Assembly (NCBI GenBank): GCA_003260075.1
Contig: QLIY01000923.1
Span: 1 to 64,000, forward strand
Direction: 5' to 3'
Source of the DNA: Phallusia mammillata
Taxonomy: Eukaryota; Chordata; Ascidiacea; Phlebobranchia; Ascidiidae
DNA length: 64,000 nt
Position 1 is the first letter of the stretch. Each line of letters opens with the position of its first letter. This document shows, in pieces, positions 55,694-64,000 of the stretch. Made by a program: the position numbers and the translations under genes. The notes below the pieces were generated by a model that saw only the letters and a program-made list of their open reading frames with translations, did no database searches and was not told where the DNA came from.

Positions 55694-57984
55694 TTCCCTT
55701 TTTTCATGCACAAAAAGTTTCTAGATTTGTTTAACGACACTCCAAAACCTAGCAATTTTCAAAAACAACAACAAATAATTTCTCGATTTAGACTGTTTTG
55801 GGGGGGGGGATAATTTGTTTGATGGATTCGAAGGCACTCCGAAAACTAACAATTTCCAAATAAACCAACAAAATAAATTCTAGATTTAAGCTGTTTTGTG
55901 TCCATTGATCTTTTAACCCAGACGGTACTAATGCCCTCAGTTGTAACATTAAAATTTGTCTTAAAAAAGTTTTCGTCATTTTTGAAGAAACGTGAGCACA
56001 CCTTGTTTCCTCAAAAGGTGACACCGGTTAAATTGCTAGATTGCTTGTACAGTGTTGTAAAGTTACATTGGTTCATAACTTAGTTTGTGTTTTGCATTGG
56101 AGCAGGTTACAGTTGCGGTTTTGACAACTGTGATGCTGGTGAATACTGCTGTACTTGGTCATTTAATAATTTCCAAAGTTGCAAAATCTTCAAGCCCAGC
56201 AGTTCATCCTACACCTGCATTTTGGTAAATACTACATCAATCAACACCCTAAATCCACCAGATCTGGTGCCCTATTTCAGCCTGGGGTAAGAAGTTTGTT
56301 TGAAACTTATTCTTTGTAAAATTTGGGATTTAAACAAAGGTTCAGTGTCAATTTGGGGGGGGGGTTTTTATAGAAACGTGAGCACACCTTATTCCTCATG
56401 ACATCGTTTAAATTGCTATTTGTAAACTGTTGTAAAGTTACATTGGTTCATAACTCAGTTTGTGTTTTGCATTGGAGCAGGTTACAGTTGCGGTTCAGAT
56501 AACTGTGATGCTGGTGAATACTGCTGTACTTGATCGTTTAGTAATTTCCAAAGTTGCTACTTCCTCAAGCCCAGCAGTTCATACACCTGCATTTTGGTGA
56601 ATTCTACATCAATTAACACCATAAACCCTCCAGATCTGGTGCCCTATTTCAGCCTGGGGTAAGAAGTTTGTTAAATTTATTCTTTGTAAAATTTGGGATT
56701 TAAACAAAGGTTCAGTGTCAATTTTAAAACAATCTGCATGCTGACATGGCTTTTAAAACTTGGTTTCATACTTGAATGACAACAACGAACCAAAAAACCT
56801 TTAAAAGTAAAACATTTTGCCAACTTGTTGACTGGAATACTTTGTGCCCAAAAAGCAAAATGAAGCACACACTTTTTAACTCGTCAAGATAAATATGGTC
56901 CCCTAAGCCGCATGATAAATTTCCTTGGGATAACAGTGCTATGCTTAAAGTGTTACATGAACCGTTTCGGCGACAGTTTTTGTTGTAAACAAAACTTATA
57001 CGTTTGATTTGAATATTACAAGAATTAAACGACGTTGCAATTATCTCAATGTTTGTAAGAAAGATTTTCTAATTGTAAATGCCAGCAAAGGAAATAACAT
57101 GGCATGTTGTTGCTTTGCTATTAATGCATGATTCATAAGTTGTTTGTACAGTAGTGTGATAAATGTAGGATATTACACCTTAGCCGGGTAATGCAGTGTT
57201 ATTGCTTGTACATAGTGACTAAATTAACCATCAGGCCTTTGATGAACTAAACATTTAATTGCTTAAACAATCTTTGTAGAATTCAAGCTAATTCTACCTT
57301 TCATTCTCTTGACTGGCAGAATAAAAGCAGTCAGTTTCACATGCACTTTAAGGAAATAAAGAGTGACTTAAAAGGGGGGGGGGCTTGAATGACAACAACG
57401 AACCAAAAATCTTTTAAAAATAAAACATTTTGCCAACTTATTGACTAGAATTCTTTGTGCCCAAAAAGCAAAATGAAACACACACTTTTTAACTCGTCAA
57501 GATAAATATGGTCACCTAAGACGCATAATAAATTTCCTTAGGATAACAGTGCTATGCTTAAAGTTACATGAACCGTTTCGGCGACAGATTTTTGTTGTAA
57601 ACTAAACTTATACGTTTGATTTGAATATTACAAAAATTAAACGACGTTGCAATTATCTACATGTTTGTAAGAAAGGTTTTCTAATTGTAAATACCAACAA
57701 AGGAAATAAAATGGCATGTTGTTGCTTTGCTATTAGTGCATGATTCATAAGTTGTTTGTACAGTAGTGTGATAAATGTAGGATATTACACCGTAGCCGGG
57801 TAATGCAGTGTTATTGCTTGTACATAGTGACTAAATGAACCATCAGGCCTTTGATAAATTGAATGTTTAATTGCTCAGACAATCTTTGTAGAATTCAAGC
57901 TAATTCTACCTTCCAGTCTCTTGACTGGCAGAATAGGAGCAGTCAGTTTCACATGCACTTTAAGGAAATAAAGAGTGACTTAAA

Positions 57985-58016
<32 letters not shown>

Positions 58017-59561
58017 TAAACCAAATAGAATAAAGAACGTCACAACTACAAAACAGTCCAAACAATCGTACTTATAGCACATAAAATTACGCACCATAAC
58101 ACAACTTAAATACACTCAATACACTCACAACTAACTCAGATACCACTGTAACACTAACTGGACTGTACCTGTAGAAACAAATGAAACCGCCAGTTATGTC
58201 GTAACATGCATGTATGGCGCAATGGTTGCAACAGCGGGAAAAGTATTTGTTGTAGGGGAGCGTTACTGTCCGTTACAATATTTTTAAACAGATGTCAAGA
58301 AAGTCAAATGTCGATCATAAATTCAAGACAAATATATTGATTAAAAAACTTTTGTCTGAAATGCATCGTTAAAACCAAACACCAAACGGGGGGGGGGTTA
58401 AAGCGGGACACATACAAGGTTGCCAGTTATGTCGTAACAATGCATGTATGGCGCAATGGTTGCAACAGCGAGAAAAGTTTTTGTTGTAGGGGAGCGTTAC
58501 TGTCCGTTACAACATTTTTAAACAGATGTCAAGAAAGTCAAATGTCGATCATAAATTTAAGAAAAATATATTAATTAAAAAACTTTTGTCTGAAATGCAT
58601 CGTTAAAACCAAACACCAAACAATTTGGCATCGAAGTTACAAGTATTTATTTTATTTTTTCGACATTTAGAGAAAACTATTGTAAGTTAGTTATCAGAAA
58701 ATACGTTTTTGTGCAACTTAACGTCAAATTGGTCCTTAATTAGGCTTTTTTCAAGTCGGTGTCTGGTGTACCTAAATATATCCGGCATTCATAATTTGAG
58801 TCATACTAAAAGACGCTTGCCAGCAGTTACGTTCTCACTACCCTTCTCAGGTAGTGTCCAAACGTCGTTACTAAGCAACTGCAGCGTGTTTATATATATA
58901 TATATATATATATATGTTTTTTTTGGGGGGGGGGATCTGGTGTACCTATTTATATACGGCTTTCATAATTTAAATCATACTAAAAGACGTTTGCCAGCTG
59001 TAACATTTTCTCTACCCTTCGCAACTGCAGCGTTTTTTAAATATCATTCAAGGTATAGTTCAAAGTGAAAGCACGTTTAACAACTTGACTATTTGCGTTT
59101 TCCAGAATTGGAGCGATCATCGGAATTGCAATTGGAGGTTTGGTTTTGGTCATCGGTGGTATTGTGTTGTGTGCTTTCTGTTGTTGCTGCGCTGCTACCA
59201 CGGGGGCCGCTAGGTCTGTGGGCCGGGCTGGTAACGCGGTCACCACAACAACCACGCAGTTCACGAGTAAGTTTACGATTTCTGCTAAATATAACTACTG
59301 TATATTGCAACAACTAAAACATCTACAATGCAAACCAATTATTATTGAATCAAAAGTGATTTGCCAGTTTACTTTTACTTTTTAAGTGTTTTTATTTTTC
59401 AAAGAGCGAATGATCGGGTAGATAAGTAGAAAACAAAACAAAATGTTGAACTATAAGAGCAAAAATTGAAAATCGACAATTAACCAAAAGTTTAGTTTTG
59501 GAAACTTTTTTGTTTGACAGATGCCGGAGCGTACCCTCAGCAACAAGCCTATCACCCATAG
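55464..59561 (+). CDS. Six-cysteine membrane protein with Cys-rich and Pro/Tyr tail, array gene C
   Basis: Exons 55464-55530, 56106-56286, 59106-59266 and 59521-59561 give 149 aa. The signal peptide (SLLVVLSAAVLEIEG) is followed by the module YSCGFDNC, EYCC, NFQSC and SSYTC (spacing 4-5-CC-9-11) and a stalk ending DLVPYFSLG. Exon 3 encodes the span GAIIGIAIGGLVLVIGGIVL, then CAFCCCCAA, a likely palmitoylated cluster, and a Thr-rich stretch. Exon 4 ends with NAGAYPQQQAYHP. All phases fit. The tail differs from genes A and B. Its Pro/Tyr-rich end is like tails of Shisa-type adaptors that bind WW-domain partners; that role is inference. AATAAA is at 59591. Fillers in intron 2 surround several large duplicates. 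Confidence 0.75.
55728..55897. repeat. Diverged overlap duplicate around a 10-G filler (55800-55809)
   Basis: 55728-55799 resembles 55814-55897, but with more changes and indels than the other pairs. Confidence 0.6.
55985..56724. repeat. Overlap duplicate of the gene C cysteine exon (10-G filler 56355-56364)
   Basis: 55985-56354 and 56370-56724 are two versions of the same block, each with a cysteine exon. The second exon is annotated separately because it is broken. Confidence 0.85.
56481..56658 (+). pseudogene. Broken second copy of the gene C cysteine exon
   Basis: Aligned to 56106-56286, this copy keeps both splice sites and all six cysteines. The Trp codon after YCCT is TGA (56531-56533) and one serine codon is missing. 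If the two copies are alleles, this individual is heterozygous for a null. If they are true duplicates, this exon is dead. The 10-G filler between them favours alleles. Confidence 0.65.
56771..57985. repeat. About 600-bp overlap duplicate around a 10-G filler (57374-57383)
   Basis: 56771-57373 and 57384-57985 are near-identical with scattered substitutions and small indels. Both end at the same base, gtgacttaaaag, immediately before a filler. The contigs therefore broke at the same point. Confidence 0.9.
57986..58014. other. Assembly gap filled with 29 G
   Basis: Follows the second copy of the 600-bp duplicate at exactly the base where the first copy stops. Confidence 0.75.
58189..58621. repeat. 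Overlap duplicate around a 10-G filler (58388-58397)
   Basis: 58189-58387 recurs at 58422-58621 with a few changes. The second copy has 24 extra bases before it. Confidence 0.85.
58762..59036. repeat. Overlap duplicate with a TA microsatellite (10-G filler 58925-58934)
   Basis: 58762-58897 resembles 58936-59036 with more divergence and a deletion. The first copy ends in a run of about twelve TA units, a likely cause of the break. Confidence 0.75.
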
Positions 59562-59590
59562 TACCTTCAAATTTCACCACCTTATCCACC

Positions 59591-59596
59591 AATAAA
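59591..59596 (+). terminator. Polyadenylation signal of array gene C
   Basis: AATAAA thirty bases after the gene C stop codon. Confidence 0.6.
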
Positions 59597-59717
59597 ACGC
59601 ACTGAAAACTTATCTTACTACATGGTGGTAGCCCCATCCAAGTAGCTGGAAAAATTTTCTTTTTTAACATACGGTTGTTTTTTTGCTATTTATAACTAAT
59701 TCTTTGTACCCTCGTGT

Positions 59718-60010
59718 TTCTTTTAGCGTTGTCCCCATTAATCTGCCAGGACTTGGGCTTTAGAAAATTCAAGAATTTTATATTATTTAAGTGAATTAGC
59801 TCCAAAGATAAGATTGTTAATAATGCTAAAGCAATGAAAGTGGTATTTTGCTGCACTGGGGGGGGGGCTTCTTTTAGCGTTGTCCCCATTAATTTTTATC
59901 TGCCAGGACTTGGGCTTTAGAAAATTCAAGACTTTTATATTATTTAAGTCAATTAGCTCCAAAGATTGTTAATAATGCTAAAGCAATGAAAGTGGTATTT
60001 TGCTGCACTT
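59718..60010. repeat. Overlap duplicate around a 10-G filler (59858-59867)
   Basis: About 140 bases are repeated with small indels just downstream of array gene C. Confidence 0.85.
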
Positions 60011-60722
60011 TTACTCCAATCCAAGTAAGTTATTATTTTTTCCTGTTAAAACAAAATAATGTTGTGTTAAAAAAATATATTTATTTTGTTTGTTTTTGTA
60101 TGTGTCTTTATAAACAACAAAAACACATTTGACAATATCGAACAAAAGCAAGTAACATCCATCCATTTACAGTGAAAGAATCAGGCTACGAATTAACAGC
60201 ATTGGAAAGTAGGTTTGTGCAAAAAGTTTTCGCAATCGAAACAGAATTAAACAAAAATAAAAATGGTAAATTATTAGTAGTGAGGCGTGTAGGTATGCTT
60301 TACTTTTATATGTTTTCGAGATGTCAACTTTGGAGGAGATTGCTATGGTTGCGGTTTTACATCTGATGCCTTTCAAACAGAGCACTGAAAAAGTAGTTTA
60401 TGGGTTTCAATATAGCGTAAATTAAAATTTTGACAAATTCTATAACTCACCTCAAAACCGCAAAAAAACGAAGCAAAATTAGGTCATAAAGTTTCATGGA
60501 CTGGACCAAAGGTGCGCAAAACTACTACTGATAGGCCAATAGTGCCCCCAAAAAAAGATTTTAGTTTTTTGCGTACCAAACACACCTTCAGCTGCCGGAA
60601 AACGTCGAAGGTTGCAGATGGCATTACGTCGCAGAAACGGAGCACCAGACGCATTGATTTGCTCAGAAACAAAAAAAGGCTTGGAACAGGACGCGTGCAT
60701 GGCACTACACTGTGATATAAGC

Positions 60723-60898
60723 CAGTGCTTTTCAACCGGGTGTATTGTACACCCCAGGGTGTACCATGATTTTTAACGGGTGTACCACAATGATGGGGTG
60801 TACTGGGATGAACCAGACTCAATAGTAAAATACACAGAATGGTTGGTTATGGTTCGTTTTGCAGTATATAATTTTTTTTTTTTGGGGGGGGGGTACTA

Positions 60899-60979
<81 letters not shown>
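60723..60979. mobile_element. hAT-type element whose right end is replaced by gap filler
   Basis: The left end is CAGTGCTTTTCAACC. An 8-base duplication ATATAAGC stands before it (60715-60722) and directly after the filler (60980-60987), which marks the true right border. The terminal sequence itself is missing: a 10-G run (60884-60893), eight bases, then a 78-G run (60902-60979). Confidence 0.8.
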
Positions 60980-60980
<1 letters not shown>

Positions 60981-60987
60981 TATAAGC

Positions 60988-61581
60988 TAAGCGCCTAAAG
61001 GCCACACATTATCCTAAATCCATACGTTTCCGCGAGTCGCACATCATTTAAACAACGGATCGTAGGGTGCACACTCCTATTCAGACCAATGGGTTATTCT
61101 AGTTTTTTGATCGATTTTTGAATTTCATTTGATGGCAATAAAGCTGTGTTCAATCGCAAGACACAACACATGATTCATCTAGTAGTAGTATATTCACTCC
61201 ATTGTATTCATAGTGAGAATGACTTCATTTTCAGAATCTGAAATCACCTATCACCATGACAACAATTGCTGTTGGACCTAACGTGACGTCCAAGAAAAGT
61301 AATGACGGGCACCGCCTCTTTTTATCTTTACCTATATGAGTCTTAGTTGATCAGTAGCATTGTATAGTTGCTCATAGAGGTGAAACGAAAGCCAATAAAG
61401 TGACATAGAGAAAATAGCTGCTGAAATTTTTCCATAAAGCTTTTGCTTTGTAGCTGACTTGTTGTTTTTGACTTTTACAAGAAGTACTCCAAGTGAATAC
61501 ATTTTAGGCTACAATCAGGTCTAAATAGGTGCGCTTGTTTGAAGTTTGTTACGCGTATTAAAAATCTTTTGTGACAAAAAA
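60988..61581. other. Intergenic, no feature seen
   Basis: Region between the hAT-type element and the first signal exon of array gene D. AT-rich, no exon recognised. Confidence 0.4.
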
Positions 61582-63920
61582 ATGTTTAGTATTGTGGCAT
61601 CTATTCTCGTTTGTTCGATTATGGTTCAGGAAATCGAAGGTAAGTAGATTGATGATTAAAACTTAAAAGGTAAATTTTCGACATGATTACAGTACGTCAG
61701 GCCCATTAAAGGCACCATACCGAATCATTGGGTCACCAAGCATTACACCATATGGCAATGCGTAGGATAGAAAAATCTATTCAAACCCACGGCAGGAGTC
61801 TTTTCGGGACTTGTGCTCGACCAACTGAGCTACGCAGCGCTGAAAGTTGAACTACAAGCACCGTTGCCTAGGCAACGGCTGCCTCGTATGCTGCACATGC
61901 CAGCTTTGTAGTAAGGGATCGCCAGATTGACTAGTATCAGTTAAAATGAACATAAGTTCATAACTGGGATCAGCCCTCAAGCATCTATCACGGCACACAT
62001 CATAGGCACACTGCCTGTTGAAACAAAGGAAGTTTTGCTTTTCTCGTTTGGAATACGATAAAAATGTTTGGTATTGTGACATCTCTTCTAGTTTTTTCGA
62101 TAGTGGTCCAGGAAATCAAAGGTAAGCAGTTCAGTTACATTATAAAACAAACTAATAGGTAATGTTGCGGACTCATTAGTTATAACATTCTCTTTACATC
62201 CGTCGCAGCATCTTGACGTAAAACCCTACCTTAAGTTGAATTTTGCTTTCTCATTTTTTTAGTTTTTGCTTTCCATTCGAACAGGTTACAAATGCGGCTC
62301 TTCGACTTGTACCGGTGGACAATATTGCTGGACTCCAAGAATAGGCGATGATAGACAGTGTTACAAAACCGAGCAAAACGGCTTTTTTCACGCCTGCTAT
62401 CACGTACCTGATACAACAACGGCAACAACAAGGTCTTCGACTGAGGGGTGAGAATTTTTTGGAATGTTTTGCTTAGTGTGCAATGGGATAAAAGGGTTTG
62501 TTTGAAGATTAAAAAACCTGTTTGTTTGTTGGATGTGATTTCAAAAAAAAAAAAAATTGAAATTAAAAACATGTTACGATTTCATGTCAATTTTTTTATC
62601 CCCGTTTACATGCTTTGCGGCAGATTACCCAAAAATCACCACATACAACTTCTATAGACCACAATAGTGACTTCAAGTCCGCGATTGAATAAAATGAAGC
62701 AAATGCCACAACATGTCATCAGCTATATATTAAATAAGTACAAGTTTTTAGCGTAACGTCTTTACAGTTCACTTTAAACAAAAGGTATTTAAGTTTAAAC
62801 GGGTTAAACGTGCAAATTCAAGACCACTGATTGCGTGATTGCTGATATTCACTACTATATATGGAAGTTTTGTAAATTACAGATGCGGCCTTTCCACCTG
62901 CTCACATGGACAATACTGTTGTACCTCTAAACGTTCTGGTTCCAAAATTTGTTTTAACTACAAGCCCAGCAGTTCATCCTACACTTGCAGTAACTTGGTT
63001 GCGGTACGGGAAAGGATTTCACCGACCGGTGGGACAAACCATTTTATCTTAGGAGAAAACATATGGATTAATTTGTTGTGCAAAATAAGACACATGTCAC
63101 AACTATGGCATTGAAAGTCACGCACATCTTTTGAAAGTGTTTCCCAAGACACAGGAAATTTGTTAGCTCATATGCATCCTAAAGTCATCCATAAGTTAAA
63201 CTTTGTTTCTCATTTGTTTAGTTTATGATTTCTATTCAAACAGGTTACAAATGCGGCTCTTCGATTTGTACCGGTGGACAATATTGCTGTACTTTAAGAA
63301 TAGGCGATAATAAAATGTGTTACAAAACCGAGCCGAACGGCTTTTTCCACGCCTGCTTTCACGTGCCTAAAACAACAACTGTGTCAACGCCAACAACAAG
63401 GTCCTCGAATGGGGGGATGAGAATTTTTTGAAATGTTTTGCTTGGTGTGCAATAGGATTAAAGGGTTTGTTTGAAGATGAAAAAATCTGTTTGTTGAATG
63501 TGATCCCAAAAAAGTTTAAAATTTGAAATAAAAATCATGCTACGATTTCACGTCAAATTTTTGTAACTAATGAGCATTCTCTGTGGAAAATAGTTTAAAT
63601 TAAAGGATGTACAAGTTTTTAGCGTTACGTCTATACAGTTGATCTTAAATTAGCAGTTTTGAGTTTAAACAGTTTAAACGTGCAAATTCAAGACCACTAA
63701 ATGCGTGATTGCTGATATTCACTGCTATACATGGAAGTTTTGTGAATTACAGATGCGACTCTTCAAGCTGCTCGAATGGACAATATTGCTGCACCTACAT
63801 ACCGACTGGTTACAAAGGTTGTTTTAACTCCAAACCCAGTTCATCCTACACTTGCAGTAAGTATGTTGCGGCAACGGAAAGGATTTTACCGAACAGTGGG
63901 ACAAACCATTTTATCTTAGG
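61582..63920 (+). CDS. Six-cysteine gene with tandem modules, array gene D (3' part beyond window)
   Basis: Two alternative signal exons, 61582-61639 (MFSIVASILVCSIMVQ) and 62064-62121 (MFGIVTSLLVFSIVVQ), both end in phase 1. Four cysteine exons follow in two tandem units. Type I exons (62285-62447 and 63244-63415) read YKCGSS.C, GGQYC, then NGFFHAC and a Thr-rich stalk. Type II exons (62883-63053 and 63753-63920) read CG.S.CS.GQYCC, then SSYTC and TNHFILG. Type I-1 has CW for CC but a good donor. Type II-1 has lost its donor (gg|agaa). Type I-2 has CC but has lost its donor (gg|gatga). Type II-2 is intact. The path signal, I-1, II-2 is in frame and would join a membrane exon downstream, not seen here. 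Confidence 0.65.
61766..61976 (-). repeat. SINE-like unit ending in a tRNA-like sequence, inverted copy
   Basis: The complement matches 51127-51353 from gggctgatcccag through gcatacgaggcag to the tRNA-like end (GCTGCGTAGCTCAGTTGGTC, anticodon-loop region CCCGAAAA, B-box gtgggtttgaa). It sits in the intron between the two signal exons of array gene D. Confidence 0.7.
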
Positions 63921-63990
63921 GTAAGATATGTAGACTAATTTATCGTGAAAAATAGGACACACAAGGTTCGTCGTTTACTTGATGAGATTA
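62240..63990. repeat. True tandem duplication of about 0.95 kb (array gene D)
   Basis: 62240-63190 and 63200 onward share exon and intron sequence in the same order: type I exon, intron, type II exon. No homopolymer filler separates them, unlike the overlap duplicates elsewhere, and the divergence is larger. This looks like genuine genomic duplication. Confidence 0.7.
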
Positions 63991-64000
63991 CAATGGCAAA

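Noticed and set aside
60484-60822. ORFs on both strands next to the hAT-type element
   Set aside because: Considered as a transposase remnant, but no hAT dimerisation motif or zinc finger is visible, and the minus frame runs into the MITE end.

Overview
The window is nuclear DNA of an invertebrate animal, most likely a tunicate of the Ciona type. It is AT-rich, genes are split by short GT-AG introns, and the proteins look chordate-like: a 490-aa TEKT3, a PIERCE2, an RFWD3 with RING, coiled coil and WD parts, and a metazoan TOP1. The local assembly carries both alleles of a very polymorphic diploid. The species assignment is inference.

Layout. 1-4.5 kb: repeats, a large hAT-type MITE and weak gene evidence. 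4.6-6.4 kb (+): DNAJC4-like J protein. 7.6-10.3 kb (-): pyrroline-5-carboxylate reductase, 8 exons. 11.4-18.7 kb (-): RFWD3, 9 exons, interrupted by an extra partial copy. 20.7-22.9 kb (-): PSMG2, 7 exons. 23.3-23.7 kb (-): PIERCE2. 25.6-33.5 kb (-): TEKT3, 8 exons, with two RFX/X-box-like palindromes upstream. 37.2-46.2 kb (-): TOP1, 19 coding exons. 48.3-64 kb (+): a tandem array of at least four small genes. Each encodes a signal peptide, a six-cysteine module (C-G-x3-C-x5-CC-x9-C-x10/11-C), then a single membrane span. Intron phases are the same in every member. I do not recognise this family, and it is the best candidate here for something undescribed.

Functionally most of the window is housekeeping (DNA topology, ubiquitin ligation in DNA repair, proteasome assembly, proline synthesis). 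There is also a neighbouring pair of ciliary microtubule-inner-protein genes (TEKT3, PIERCE2).

Assembly structure matters for any reader. All G or C homopolymers of 10 bases or more appear to be gap fillers, not sequence. Runs of 10 (or 11, counting one native base) sit between two near-identical copies of flanking DNA, that is, unmerged overlapping contigs. Runs of 29-96 mark true gaps. The fill is G before 14,081, C from about 15.6 to 50.2 kb, and G again after 51.4 kb. Single Ns lie at 14,081, 15,561, 50,928 and 51,354, where the polarity changes, so Ns look like scaffold joins and the middle scaffold is placed reverse-complemented. Dispersed repeats are mainly non-autonomous hAT-type elements with CAGGGGT or CAGTGGT ends and 8-bp target duplications, plus tRNA-like SINE-type units.
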